Notes under the pieces: generated by a model
What the model was told of the DNA's origin: nothing
Databases searched by the model: none
Seen by the model: the letters and a program-made list of their open reading frames with translations, nothing else
Source: Wenyingzhuangia heitensis
GTDB lineage: Bacteria; Bacteroidota; Bacteroidia; Flavobacteriales; Flavobacteriaceae
NCBI RefSeq assembly: GCF_011762155.1
Contig: NZ_JAASQL010000001.1
Location: forward strand, 1,178,001 to 1,242,000
Direction of reading: 5' to 3'
DNA: 64,000 nt
Translations under genes and position numbers: made by a program
In this document: positions 34,917 to 44,127 of the stretch, in pieces
Numbering within the stretch: position 1 is the stretch's first letter
How the letters are laid out: every line of letters begins with the position of its first letter

Positions 34917-36305
34917 ATGTCAACTTCACAGAAAGCTACAAAGTTAGAATTATTCAATTTAAAGAGTAAACCTATTCAAACATTTTGGATAACTTCAATT
35001 GCTTTTTTTATGTGTTTTTTCTCTTGGTTTGGTATCGTTCCTTTTATGCCTCAAGTAGTAAAAGAATTGGGATTAACTCCAGATCAAAAATGGAATTCGA
35101 TTATTTTAGCAGTAACAGGTACTGTTTTTGCACGATTATTAATAGGTAAGTTGTGTGATAAATACGGGCCTAGATTGTGTTATACCTGGTTGCTTGCTGT
35201 AGGTTCTATTCCTGTTATATGTATAGGTTTGGTACAAACACCTTTGCAGTTTTTAATATGTAGATTGTTTATTGGTTTTATTGGAGCCTCTTTTGTTATT
35301 ACCCAATTTCATACCTCTATTATGTTTGCTCCAAACATTGTAGGAACCGCCAACGCAACATCTGCTGGTTGGGGTAATTTAGGAGGTGGGGCTAACCGTT
35401 TAGGAATGCCTTTAATTGCAGCAGCAGTAATAAGTTTTGGTGTTGCAGAAACAGAAGCATGGAGGTATTCTATGATTGTTGCTGGTGTTGTCTGTTTCTT
35501 AATGGGGATTGTATATTACTATTGTACGCAAGATACCCCTCAAGGAAATTTTAAAGAATTAAAGGCCTCTGGTAAAATGCCTGAGTTAAAAAAGGATGAA
35601 GCAGGGTTTGGTGCAGCTGTTAAAGATTACAGAGTTTGGATCTTATTTTTAGTATATGCCGCATGTTTTGGAATGGAATTAACGGTATATGGTACAATGG
35701 ATGATTATTTACAAAACACCTTTCAGTTAGAACGTGTTACTGCAGGTAACTTGGTTTTGTCTTTTGCTTTAATGAATATATTTGCAAGAACTTTAGGAGG
35801 CTTTTTTGGAGATAAGTTTGGAAAATTAAAAGGACTTAAAGGCCGTGTATTGTTTTTGACAGTTATACTTACTATAGAAGGGTTAATGTTAGCAACATTT
35901 TCTACAGTAGATAATTTTATAGTTGCATTTATATTTTTAATTTGTTTCAGCTTGTCAGTTCAAATGGCAGAAGGAGCAACGTTTTCGGTTGTTCCGTTTA
36001 TCAATAAAAAAGCTATAGGTTCTATTAGCGGAATTGTAGGGGCAGGGGGAAATGTAGGTGCTTTTTTAGCAGCAATTCTTTTAAAATCAAAATCTGCAGT
36101 AGCAGAAAAAGAGGCCATTGCAGGTACATCAGGAGCAAGTGAAGAAATAATTAAAGCAGCCCAGTCAGCAGCATCATCAGAGGCTGTAGCTAGTGGGTAT
36201 TTTATAATAGGAATATTAGTTGTTATAACAGCAATCGTTTCGTTAACCATTAAGTTTTCAGAGGAAGATGAAAAAGCTGTTGTTTTAGAGGCTAAAACGG
36301 TATAA
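34917..36305 (+). CDS. narK: Nitrate/nitrite transporter, NarK/NNP family of MFS
   Basis: The 462-residue inner-membrane protein has about twelve transmembrane helices. Both nitrate-signature loops of the NNP family are visible: SAGWGNLGGGANRLG in the fifth helix and GIVGAGGNVGAFLA in the eleventh. The loop arginines needed for the anion are likely R102-R116 in the second helix region and the matching one in the second half, but I did not align them. It imports nitrate or exports nitrite. No nitrate or nitrite reductase gene lies in the window. A set of ACGTA sites surrounds its promoter, and a terminator follows at 36335. Confidence 0.9.
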   Translation: MSTSQKATKLELFNLKSKPIQTFWITSIAFFMCFFSWFGIVPFMPQVVKELGLTPDQKWNSIILAVTGTVFARLLIGKLCDKYGPRLCYTWLLAVGSIPVICIGLVQTPLQFLICRLFIGFIGASFVITQFHTSIMFAPNIVGTANATSAGWGNLGGGANRLGMPLIAAAVISFGVAETEAWRYSMIVAGVVCFLMGIVYYYCTQDTPQGNFKELKASGKMPELKKDEAGFGAAVKDYRVWILFLVYAACFGMELTVYGTMDDYLQNTFQLERVTAGNLVLSFALMNIFARTLGGFFGDKFGKLKGLKGRVLFLTVILTIEGLMLATFSTVDNFIVAFIFLICFSLSVQMAEGATFSVVPFINKKAIGSISGIVGAGGNVGAFLAAILLKSKSAVAEKEAIAGTSGASEEIIKAAQSAASSEAVASGYFIIGILVVITAIVSLTIKFSEEDEKAVVLEAKTV

Positions 36306-36334
36306 TTTAATTACGTATTTTTAAAACCATCACT

Positions 36335-36360
36335 CCCCTTAATAATAAATTGTTAAGGGG
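36335..36360 (+). terminator. Terminator after narK
   Basis: CCCCTTAA (36335-36342) pairs with TTAAGGGG (36353-36360) 30 bases after narK. The following T tract is weak. Confidence 0.6.
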
Positions 36361-36457
36361 ATTTGTTATAAAATCATACTGTATATTAAGTTTGTTTTGT
36401 TTCTGTTAATCAGTGAATTGTGTTTTTAAAATAAATTTAAAAAATACGTTTATAACT

Positions 36458-36488
36458 TTGGTTTGAATATAATTATTACGTAGTTTTG
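36458..36488 (+). promoter_or_regulatory. Promoter of an unannotated transcript
   Basis: TTG (36458-36460), 20 bases and TAGTTTTG (36481-36488) match the Bacteroidota consensus. TACGTA sites at 36477, 36499 and 36512 overlap and follow the -7 element, as at narK. A second -7-like element, TAACTTTG, lies at 36453-36460. No known gene starts here; a terminator at 36689 suggests a short transcript. Confidence 0.5.
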
Positions 36489-36597
36489 TGATTAAGTATA
36501 CGTAGTTTGTTTACGTATATTCAAAGGTTCTGCAAAACGTAGTGTTTTCTAATAATTGACAAAGTCATAATATAAGAATTGGGAGGTTTTTTAAAAG

Positions 36598-36660
36598 ATG
36601 TTTGTTATGCTAATTGTAAGTGTACTATTATGTTTTAATAGTATTATTAGGTTGAAATAA
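36598..36660 (+). CDS. Possible 20-residue hydrophobic peptide
   Basis: A 20-codon frame (MFVMLIVSVLLCFNSIIRLK) starts at ATG 36598 and stops at 36658-36660. GGGAGG at 36581-36586, a Shine-Dalgarno-like sequence unusual for this AT-rich genome, lies 11 bases before it. The peptide would be a single membrane helix with a basic end. It sits inside the possible small transcript. Very short frames like this occur by chance, so this is tentative. Confidence 0.25.
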   Translation: MFVMLIVSVLLCFNSIIRLK

Positions 36661-36688
36661 TTTTTAGAATTGGCATTTATAAGTTTTA

Positions 36689-36729
36689 TCTACATATGAA
36701 AGTACTTTCGAATTGTAGAATCTTTTTTT
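36689..36729 (+). terminator. Intrinsic terminator in the narK-ABC-F gap
   Basis: TCTACA (36689-36694) pairs with TGTAGA (36714-36719), and inside lies the 12-base palindrome GAAAGTACTTTC (36698-36709). A run of seven T follows at once (36723-36729). No known plus-strand gene ends nearby, so it probably ends the small transcript. Confidence 0.6.
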
Positions 36730-36786
36730 AGTATGTATTATTTTATCTCTTGGGTAAGGAGATAGTTTTAATAGTTTCTAGTTATT

Positions 36787-36822
36787 ACTTGCCATTTCAT
36801 TAGTCAGTTATGGCAAGTTTTT
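36787..36822 (+). terminator. Second hairpin in the narK-ABC-F gap
   Basis: ACTTGCCAT (36787-36795) pairs with ATGGCAAGT (36810-36818), followed by TTTT. It could back up the terminator at 36689. Confidence 0.5.
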
Positions 36823-36845
36823 AAATTGTTTTACGTATAAAATTG

Positions 36846-36881
36846 AGGTTCTCTAAACGGTTGTTAAGGGAACCTTTTTTT
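36846..36881 (+). terminator. Hairpin just before the ABC-F gene
   Basis: An 8-base stem (AGGTTCTC with GGGAACCT, one G-T pair; 36846-36853 with 36868-36875) is followed by a run of T. It lies upstream of the predicted ABC-F transcription start, so it would stop incoming transcripts and is not a leader attenuator. Confidence 0.55.
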
Positions 36882-36890
36882 GTATTTTTG
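36861..36890 (+). promoter_or_regulatory. Promoter of the ABC-F gene
   Basis: TTG (36861-36863), 19 bases and TATTTTTG (36883-36890) match the consensus fully. Transcription would begin near 36897, 13 bases before the ATG at 36910, which excludes the in-frame ATG at 36880. Confidence 0.65.
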
Positions 36891-36909
36891 TGCTTTTAAA
36901 AAAACTTTT

Positions 36910-38541
36910 ATGATTTCTGTAGATAATTTAGCAGTAGAGTTTAGTGGACATACACTTTTTAGTGATGTTTCTTTTGTGATAAATGAAAATGATAAAATTG
37001 CCTTAATGGGTAAAAATGGAGCAGGAAAGTCTACTATGATGAAAATTATAGCAGGAATGCAAACTCCTACTCGTGGTGCAATACGTTGTCCTAAAGATAC
37101 GGTGATTGCTTATTTGCCACAGCATTTGCTAATGGATGATGATTGTACTGTGTTGCAAGAGGCTTCTAAAGCTTTTGATGAGGTTTTTTCTATGAAAGCA
37201 GAAATGGAATCGTTAAACAAGCAATTAGAAATAAGAACTGATTATGAGTCTGATGAGTACATGAAAATTATTGAACGTGTTTCAGATTTAGGAGAAAAAT
37301 TTTATGCGTTAGAAGATGTTAATTATGAAGCAGAAGTAGAGGTTGCTTTAAAGGGGTTAGGTTTTACTAAACAAGATTTTACTAGACCTACATCTGAATT
37401 TAGTGGAGGTTGGAGAATGCGTATTGAACTGGCTAAAATTTTATTAAAAAAGCCAGATTTAATATTGCTAGATGAACCTACCAACCACGTAGATATTGAG
37501 TCTGTTATTTGGCTAGAAGATTTTTTATTAAACAAAGCAAAAGCAGTAATTGTAATTTCTCACGATAAAGCTTTTGTAGATAATATTACCAATAGAACAT
37601 TAGAGGTTTCTATGGGGAAAGTATACGATTACAAAGCAAATTATTCTCATTATTTAGAGCTGCGTAAAGAACGTAGAGCCAATCAGCAAAAAGCTTATGA
37701 CGAGCAACAAAAAACAATTGCAGATAACAAATTGTATATAGAACGTTTTAAGGGAACTTATTCTAAGGCATCTTCTGTAGCTTCAAGAAAGCGAATGCTA
37801 GAAAAAATGGAAATTATAGAGGTTGATGAAGTAGATACTTCGTCACTTAGATTGCGTTTTCCACCTTCACCACGTTCGGGAGATTATCCTGTTAAGGTAG
37901 AAAATATGAGTAAATCTTACGGAGATCATGTTATTTTTAAAGAGGCTAATATGGCTATTGCCAGAGGAGAAAAAGTAAGTTTTGTGGGACAAAACGGACA
38001 AGGGAAATCTACCATGATTAAAGCAATTATGGGGCAAATAGATTTTGAGGGTTCTTGTGGATTAGGTCACAATGCAAAAGTTGGATATTTTGCACAAAAC
38101 GAAGCTTCGTTATTAGATAACGATATCTCTATTTTTGAAACAGTAGATAATGTTGCTGTGGGGGATATTAGAACTCAAATAAAAAATATCTTAGGAGCTT
38201 TTATGTTTAAAGGTGATGATATTGAGAAAAAAGTAGGAGTGTTATCTGGGGGAGAAAAAACTCGTTTGGCAATGGTGAAACTTTTACTAGAACCAGTAAA
38301 TGTTTTAATATTAGATGAGCCTACTAACCACTTAGATTTACGATCAAAAGATGTAATTAAAGAAGCATTACAAAACTTTGATGGAACTTTAATTTTAGTT
38401 TCTCACGATAGAGATTTCTTAAAAGGATTGTCAGAAAAAGTGTACGAGTTTAAAGAACAAAGAGTAGTAGAGCATTTTGAAACTATTGATGCTTTTTTAG
38501 AAAGAAATAAAGTAGAGAATTTAAAAGAAATGAATTCTTAA
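36910..38541 (+). CDS. ABC-F family translation factor
   Basis: The 543-residue protein has two ABC ATPase domains and no membrane part. Walker A motifs are GKNGAGKST and GQNGQGKST, signatures FSGGWRMR and LSGGEKTR, and Walker B LILLDEPTNHVD and VLILDEPTNHLD. A charged linker (~240-310, ERRANQQKAYDEQQKTIADNK) joins them. ABC-F proteins bind the ribosomal E site and rescue stalled or antibiotic-blocked ribosomes. This form resembles housekeeping YbiT/YkpA-like members rather than resistance types. The start at 36910 follows the promoter; 36880 would lie before the transcription start. A strong terminator follows. Confidence 0.93.
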   Translation: MISVDNLAVEFSGHTLFSDVSFVINENDKIALMGKNGAGKSTMMKIIAGMQTPTRGAIRCPKDTVIAYLPQHLLMDDDCTVLQEASKAFDEVFSMKAEMESLNKQLEIRTDYESDEYMKIIERVSDLGEKFYALEDVNYEAEVEVALKGLGFTKQDFTRPTSEFSGGWRMRIELAKILLKKPDLILLDEPTNHVDIESVIWLEDFLLNKAKAVIVISHDKAFVDNITNRTLEVSMGKVYDYKANYSHYLELRKERRANQQKAYDEQQKTIADNKLYIERFKGTYSKASSVASRKRMLEKMEIIEVDEVDTSSLRLRFPPSPRSGDYPVKVENMSKSYGDHVIFKEANMAIARGEKVSFVGQNGQGKSTMIKAIMGQIDFEGSCGLGHNAKVGYFAQNEASLLDNDISIFETVDNVAVGDIRTQIKNILGAFMFKGDDIEKKVGVLSGGEKTRLAMVKLLLEPVNVLILDEPTNHLDLRSKDVIKEALQNFDGTLILVSHDRDFLKGLSEKVYEFKEQRVVEHFETIDAFLERNKVENLKEMNS

Positions 38542-38561
38542 ATCCTTTTACAATGTAAAAT

Positions 38562-38589
38562 AAAAAAGCTCCCAATTGGGAGCTTTTTT
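38562..38589. terminator. Bidirectional terminator
   Basis: A near-perfect palindrome (AAAAAAGCTCCCAA with its complement) with A and T runs lies between the convergent ABC-F and T9SS-protein genes and can serve both. Confidence 0.9.
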
Positions 38590-38603
38590 TATGTCTTTAT
38601 TAT

Positions 38604-41600
38604 TTATTTAAGAAATAACTTTCTAGTAAGTATTCCTTGATCCGTTTTTATTTGAAGTATATAAATACTGCTAGGAATATTATCTGTAGCTAGATTAATA
38701 TCTTGTGGATTGTTAATAACATTCCAATTTTCTAATTTTTGTCCAACCAAATTATACAATTCAACAGATTCTATAATTAAGCTACTTTGGTTTTTAATAT
38801 TAATTTGATGATTGTCGCTAGTTATAAGAATAGATTTTCCTTCTTGCTCTGTAACACTTAAGTTTTCAGCTTCTTTAAACACTAAAGAAAATCTATCTGT
38901 ATAAACTTGTGGTGTTAAGTTTAAAACTGCTTTCCCGTTAGTTAGGCTTTGTGTTGTGTTAGTCTCTTTGTCTAATAAATAAACTTCTCTATCCACATTT
39001 TGCCATTCATCCATATCAATAGTTACGGTACCTGTATATCCTAATTCTAATTGAATAGGAACTTCTAGGTTTTCATTAATACTAGGTACACCAGCAATCA
39101 CATATTTGTTATTGTCGTTAGGAAATTTCCAGCTTATATCAGTAGAACCTTCGTTGTAAGATATAGCATCGTATCCTGGTTCATAAGCAAAAGTTGTGTT
39201 TTTGTCAAAAGAAACTCCAATCTGTCTGTGTAATTTTATTTTTTCTTCGTTTTCAAAATCCATTCCTAGTTTTATAATAGGCTTGTTGCTAATTTCGTTG
39301 TCACTAGCTGTATTGGTTTGAGACAAATATTGTTGAGAATTTGTTCTGAAAAATACAGAGTTTGCTCCTTCTGTAATATATTCTCTCTGGCTATTGTTAA
39401 ATGTTATGGTTCCACCATTACTGTCACCTGACACAAAAAATCCTTGACCTACAGTGATATAGGGTTTAGGTTCTTTGTATAATCCATCTCCTACGTGAGG
39501 AGTATCAGCACCAGTATCGTTTGCTGAATAATTATCTGCAGAAACTCCTAAGTCTATAGTTCTAGTTGCGTAACCTCCAACGTATCCACCGTAATAATGC
39601 CCGTTAGTACCTGTTTCGTCTTCACCAACATGTTCCCAAAAATATAAAGTACCATCAATAGAGTTGATATTATCCTCAATAAACTTTTTTACGCTAATAG
39701 CTGACGGGTAAGGGTTCCCTACCAAATAGGTTTCTTGACCACCAACAGAAGTTGTTAATGTACCGTCATTTGGAACACCAACAAAGGTGTAGTTTTGGAC
39801 AATACCAGGACCTTTAAACGTGTACCCATCTGTTTGTTTTATAGTTCCCTTAGCCCCTTTAGTTACATAGTTTGATACGTTAGCCTCGTTACTTGCATAG
39901 GTGTAGATCCATTCCTGAGCAATACTTATAGGAGTGGTTGCACTTCCATCTTCTTCATTAATAAAGTTAATGTTTAATGGGGTAGAGTCTGCAGATGTTG
40001 GTGTTGTACCATCTTTCATAACACCGCTTACTGTGTAGGTTGTTCCTCCAGAATTGGTTACCGGTGATGAAAAATAATTAAATCTATATACACTTGCAGT
40101 TGTAGAATTTTGGTCAACATACATTTTACCGGACCCACTAACTTTTTTCGCATTAGTGTGGGTTTGTATTAATTGAGAGTTCCCTTTTAACCTAATTTCA
40201 GCACCTGAGTTTAGGGTTAAGTTGTTGGTAATAATTAAAGCATTGTTGTCTATAGTTAATTTATTACCAGTTTCAACAGTTAATGTTTTTGCAGTAAAAT
40301 TAGAGCTTGAATACTCGTAGTTTTCGTTAATGGTTACGGTTCTAGATTTGTCTGGAAACCCATTACTCCATGCATTACCAGTTCTACTAGTTGATCCAAA
40401 ATTATGAACTCCTAATCTAATATTGCTTGTTGCATTGGCATTGTCAATTTCAGATCTTATAGGTGCATTAGGATGCCTTTGTGGACCTCCAGTAGCTAAT
40501 ACCTGATAAGGGTTTAAAGCATCATCTACAAACTTTGTCCATTCACTAGCGGTATAAGTGGAATTATAGGTTGCTATGTTGTCATTTCTTACGTAAGAAG
40601 TATTGTCTAGCATTCCAGAAATTACATCAAATCTATTCTCCCATGCAATGGTTCCTGTTTCACTAGTTATAATTAGAATATCGTTCCCATTATTAAAATC
40701 TGTAATATCGTTATTTGTAATAGGTGTTTCGTTAATATTTCCTAATACGGAGTTACTACTTTTAATAATTACAGATTGTCCTGTGTTTAATGCTCTGTTA
40801 ACTGTATAGGTTGCAGCAGGAGCTATTCCTGTTTGATTTCCACTTGTGTTTTTATATAGCGCTACTATAATTGTATTAGAGCTAATTTTATTGATACTGT
40901 TGTTGGTTATTTCTATCCATCTTTCTGTAGTTGAGTTATGATAAACTTGCGTAATCATTGCAGATTCAAAATCAGCAACATCTCTAGGGTTTATAAAAAC
41001 ATCATAATCTTCAATTTCACCATTACTATATAGAAAATCACAAGCAGATGTAGGTAAACTTTCGTTTTGAAGCATTGCTACACGCATTCTACTTTTACCG
41101 GTAGCCGCATTGGTAGGAATAGGTACATTGCTGAAAGTTTCTGTAACCGTAGTACTAGAACTACTTGTTATTGTTTTACTAAAGATAAGTTCTGTAGTAT
41201 TGTCAAAAACACCATCACTATTATAATCTATCCATATAATACATCCTGTATCTGTACCATCTGCCTTTCTTTTGTAGGTTAAAGAACCAGATAAAGTACC
41301 GCCAGCCTCTATAGTAAGCGTAGTGTTAGCGTAATGAGTGTAATAATCTACAGAACTATTAGTGTTTTGGTTTATATCTCCAATATTTACATTACTAATA
41401 TAGTAGGTAGAGCTGTTACTAAGGTTAACATCAGAAGTACAGTAAATAAGTGCAACTGTTGTAAATGTTACAGAGCTAGAGTAGGTTGCACAAGAAGCAT
41501 CTGTGCTAACTTGCACTTCATATTCTGTATTATTGTCTAAGTTAGATAGGGTTACATTTGTGTTTTCGGTAGTTGTTTCTAGCCAAGACCCAGTACCATT

Positions 41601-43910
41601 ATACCTATATCTAATTTTAAAAGGACCAGAGTCTGCAGAGTTCCAATCTATTTTAGCAGTTGTTTTAGTCACATTTGTTATAGATATGTTTGTGGGAACA
41701 GACGGAATTGTAATGTTAACTGTTTGTGTGCTTGAAACGATACTTTCCCCGTTGTCAAATGACCAAGTAATGGTGTAAGTACCTGGATAGTAGAATGTAG
41801 TGTTGTCTGATGTTGTAGCTGTTATTTCTTGATTACATGAATAGTTCATGATAGGTGTGGTTGCTGTGTAAGAGCAATATGCATTTATATCGTTTAATAC
41901 TGGGGCCTCAAAAGAGCCAGCATATCCACTTATATTTACAGTTGTAGTACATGTGTCAGTTAATCCATCAGAATCTGTTACGGTTAAGGTAACTGTGTTA
42001 GGTCCCAAATTATCACATGTAAAAGTAGTGGTGTCTAAAGATAAAGTTAAATCTCCAGGAGTGTCATAATCATCAAAAGAGTTGTTGTTTATTTGAGCAG
42101 GTGTAATTATTGCATTACCAGATACGTCTAAATTGATATTTAATGAACCGATACAAGAAGCGGTTGGAGCAGTAGCAAGAGGTTTGATGTTAATTGTATA
42201 ATCTTCAATCTCTCCAGATTGATATTTATCAGAACAAGGATCTGCATCACTACGTGCTATTAATACTCTCATTCTTGTAGAGGTGGCTACAGCATTATTA
42301 GGAACGGTAAATGTAACGGTTCTATTATATGCTTCAGCAGGTTGATCTCCTGAGTATGAGGCAATTTCTTCATTACTTCCTGAGAATTGTCCATCATTGT
42401 TATAGTCTATCCATACCTTAAATACATGTTCATTATTGGCTGGTACGTGATATCCTAAAACTAAGGTATAAGTGTTCCCTGCTCTTAAGGTAGTGGATTG
42501 TGTATCATAATATGTGTATTGATTAGCGTAATCACTTTGTGCTGTTGTATTGTCTATGTCACCTAATGTAACGTTGGTAATATAGTGCACGTTGTTATTA
42601 TAGTTAGCTGGGTTACAAAATACAATTTCATCAGTTTCAAAAGTAATTGATGAAGTATAGTCAACTGTACAATCTTGATTTACTTTTACTTGAACCTCGT
42701 AAAGGGTGTTGTCGTCTAAACCTGTTAGAGTAATACTTTTGTTACTAGTTGTTTTTTCTGCCCAATTATTGGTTGTTCCTGATATTCTATATCTTACTTT
42801 GTAATTCTCGGTTCCTGAATAGTTCCAGCTAATGGTAGCAGAATCTGTTGTTGCATTAGAATACGTTACGTTGGTAGGCAAAGTAGGAGAGATTATTTTA
42901 ACATTTTGATTGCTATATACAGTTTCTCCATTATTGGTAAATGCCCATAAAATCACATAATCTCCAGCAGAATTAAAATAAGTAGGATTGCTTGTAGTAC
43001 CTGTTATTGTGGTTCCGCATTGGTAATTCATTACAGGGGCAATTGCAGTATATTCACAATATGCTTCAACATCTTCTAAAACTGGGGGTTGGTAAACACC
43101 GCTATAAGTATTTACAGTAACAGTTGCAGTACATGTATCTGTTAGTCCCGCACTATCTGTTACTGTTAGTGTTACTGTGTTAGCCCCTAAGTCATCACAA
43201 TTAAAAGTTGTTTTGTTTAAACTATAATTTAAAGGTATGCTATTGTTGTCGTCTTCTGTATCTATAGAGTTATTGTTTATTTGACTAGGAGTAATGGTTG
43301 CGTTACCACCTGAGTCTAAATTTACAGTTATGTTTTGACAATTAGCTACGGGGGCAGTATTGGGATTTGTAATATTGATATTATAATCTTCATATTCACC
43401 AGCTCTGTAATCATCGACTCCTTGTGGTGTTGGAACGACTTCGGGATCTGGGTTGTTATCACCTGGTAAAGCATGAGAAACTACTACTCTCATTCTAGAA
43501 GAGGCAATTGTAGCTCCATTAGGTACAGTAAAAGTAAAAGACGAGGTATATGGGTTTGTATTGTTATTAGTACTCTTGTAGGAATAAACTTCTTCAAGAT
43601 TATCTTCAAAATCCCCGTCATTGTTATAGTCAACCCAAACCTTTACATAATACTCATTCCATTCAGCTATATAGGTTACATACCCTGTATAAGTAGCTCC
43701 TTGATTTAAGTCAGTAGATTGATTATAATATGTATATGACCCTGTAGTACCATTAGAGCTATTATTAATATCCTCCAATTCAAGATTAGTAATGTGATAA
43801 ATACCATAGGCGTTTGGGGGACTAGGGTCTGTATAAGTCTGTGAATATCCTTTTTGAAACATACAGAATGTAAGAACTGTAAGTAACAATATATAGTAGT
43901 TTTGTTTCAT
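38604..43910 (-). CDS. Large secreted multidomain adhesin-like protein with T9SS sorting domain
   Basis: The 1768-residue protein has a signal peptide (to about residue 24, GYSQ) and a C-terminal T9SS type A sorting domain (about 1685-1768, ending GILTRKLFLK). Between them a super-module repeats: a GEVED domain (each with an acid calcium-binding-like WxDYNNDGxF and ending GExEDYxI, at about 40-180, 435-575 and 830-985), a HYR-like or Ig-like segment with LTDTCTATV, and a fibronectin III domain (~345-430 and ~735-815). Then come a lamin-tail-like segment (~985-1140) and a beta-rich stretch. It should be carried to the cell surface or released. No catalytic domain is seen, so adhesion is likely; ligands are unknown. 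Confidence 0.9.
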   Translation of the reverse strand: MKQNYYILLLTVLTFCMFQKGYSQTYTDPSPPNAYGIYHITNLELEDINNSSNGTTGSYTYYNQSTDLNQGATYTGYVTYIAEWNEYYVKVWVDYNNDGDFEDNLEEVYSYKSTNNNTNPYTSSFTFTVPNGATIASSRMRVVVSHALPGDNNPDPEVVPTPQGVDDYRAGEYEDYNINITNPNTAPVANCQNITVNLDSGGNATITPSQINNNSIDTEDDNNSIPLNYSLNKTTFNCDDLGANTVTLTVTDSAGLTDTCTATVTVNTYSGVYQPPVLEDVEAYCEYTAIAPVMNYQCGTTITGTTSNPTYFNSAGDYVILWAFTNNGETVYSNQNVKIISPTLPTNVTYSNATTDSATISWNYSGTENYKVRYRISGTTNNWAEKTTSNKSITLTGLDDNTLYEVQVKVNQDCTVDYTSSITFETDEIVFCNPANYNNNVHYITNVTLGDIDNTTAQSDYANQYTYYDTQSTTLRAGNTYTLVLGYHVPANNEHVFKVWIDYNNDGQFSGSNEEIASYSGDQPAEAYNRTVTFTVPNNAVATSTRMRVLIARSDADPCSDKYQSGEIEDYTINIKPLATAPTASCIGSLNINLDVSGNAIITPAQINNNSFDDYDTPGDLTLSLDTTTFTCDNLGPNTVTLTVTDSDGLTDTCTTTVNISGYAGSFEAPVLNDINAYCSYTATTPIMNYSCNQEITATTSDNTTFYYPGTYTITWSFDNGESIVSSTQTVNITIPSVPTNISITNVTKTTAKIDWNSADSGPFKIRYRYNGTGSWLETTTENTNVTLSNLDNNTEYEVQVSTDASCATYSSSVTFTTVALIYCTSDVNLSNSSTYYISNVNIGDINQNTNSSVDYYTHYANTTLTIEAGGTLSGSLTYKRKADGTDTGCIIWIDYNSDGVFDNTTELIFSKTITSSSSTTVTETFSNVPIPTNAATGKSRMRVAMLQNESLPTSACDFLYSNGEIEDYDVFINPRDVADFESAMITQVYHNSTTERWIEITNNSINKISSNTIIVALYKNTSGNQTGIAPAATYTVNRALNTGQSVIIKSSNSVLGNINETPITNNDITDFNNGNDILIITSETGTIAWENRFDVISGMLDNTSYVRNDNIATYNSTYTASEWTKFVDDALNPYQVLATGGPQRHPNAPIRSEIDNANATSNIRLGVHNFGSTSRTGNAWSNGFPDKSRTVTINENYEYSSSNFTAKTLTVETGNKLTIDNNALIITNNLTLNSGAEIRLKGNSQLIQTHTNAKKVSGSGKMYVDQNSTTASVYRFNYFSSPVTNSGGTTYTVSGVMKDGTTPTSADSTPLNINFINEEDGSATTPISIAQEWIYTYASNEANVSNYVTKGAKGTIKQTDGYTFKGPGIVQNYTFVGVPNDGTLTTSVGGQETYLVGNPYPSAISVKKFIEDNINSIDGTLYFWEHVGEDETGTNGHYYGGYVGGYATRTIDLGVSADNYSANDTGADTPHVGDGLYKEPKPYITVGQGFFVSGDSNGGTITFNNSQREYITEGANSVFFRTNSQQYLSQTNTASDNEISNKPIIKLGMDFENEEKIKLHRQIGVSFDKNTTFAYEPGYDAISYNEGSTDISWKFPNDNNKYVIAGVPSINENLEVPIQLELGYTGTVTIDMDEWQNVDREVYLLDKETNTTQSLTNGKAVLNLTPQVYTDRFSLVFKEAENLSVTEQEGKSILITSDNHQINIKNQSSLIIESVELYNLVGQKLENWNVINNPQDINLATDNIPSSIYILQIKTDQGILTRKLFLK

Positions 43911-44093
43911 ATTATCAATAATTTTTTAATCTAAATAGTTTAAAATAAATTATATACGTAAATTATTCTATTGTGGTTTTTTACAAATAATTTTTTGCAA
44001 AATTACAAATAGAAATTTTATATCTATGGTTTAAATAGACAAAGCAAAGATAAATTATTGTTACATAACAAATGTTAAAATTCGATAAATAGC

Positions 44094-44127
44094 AACCCTC
44101 ATATTTAATTTTATAAATATGAGGGTT
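44094..44127 (+). terminator. Hairpin with T run on the plus strand
   Basis: AACCCTCATATTTA (44094-44107) pairs perfectly with 44114-44127 around a 6-base loop, and T bases follow on the plus strand. Both flanking genes run on the minus strand. The 351-base gap otherwise holds only the start region of the adhesin gene and the flotillin 3' end. Confidence 0.6.

Larger units (their letters stand above)
36490..36730 (+). ncRNA. Possible small transcript between narK and the ABC-F gene
   Basis: Between a consensus promoter (36458-36488) and a good intrinsic terminator (36689-36729) lies about 240 bases without a known gene. It could be a small RNA or the mRNA of the 20-residue reading frame at 36598. 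I recognise no RNA family. Ends are estimates from the promoter and terminator. The rest of the 604-base gap holds two more hairpins and the ABC-F promoter. Confidence 0.35.

Noticed and set aside
34014-36305. Nitroreductase and narK as a nitrate-assimilation pair
   Set aside because: Nitroreductase-family flavoproteins do not reduce nitrate, and the genes are divergent. The name similarity is accidental.
36846-36881. Attenuator in the leader of the ABC-F gene
   Set aside because: The hairpin lies before the predicted transcription start (about 36897), so it cannot be in the leader.
41067-41778. Plus-strand frames of 70-90 codons inside the large adhesin gene
   Set aside because: They are out-of-frame shadows of a low-complexity, repeat-rich coding region with no family features.
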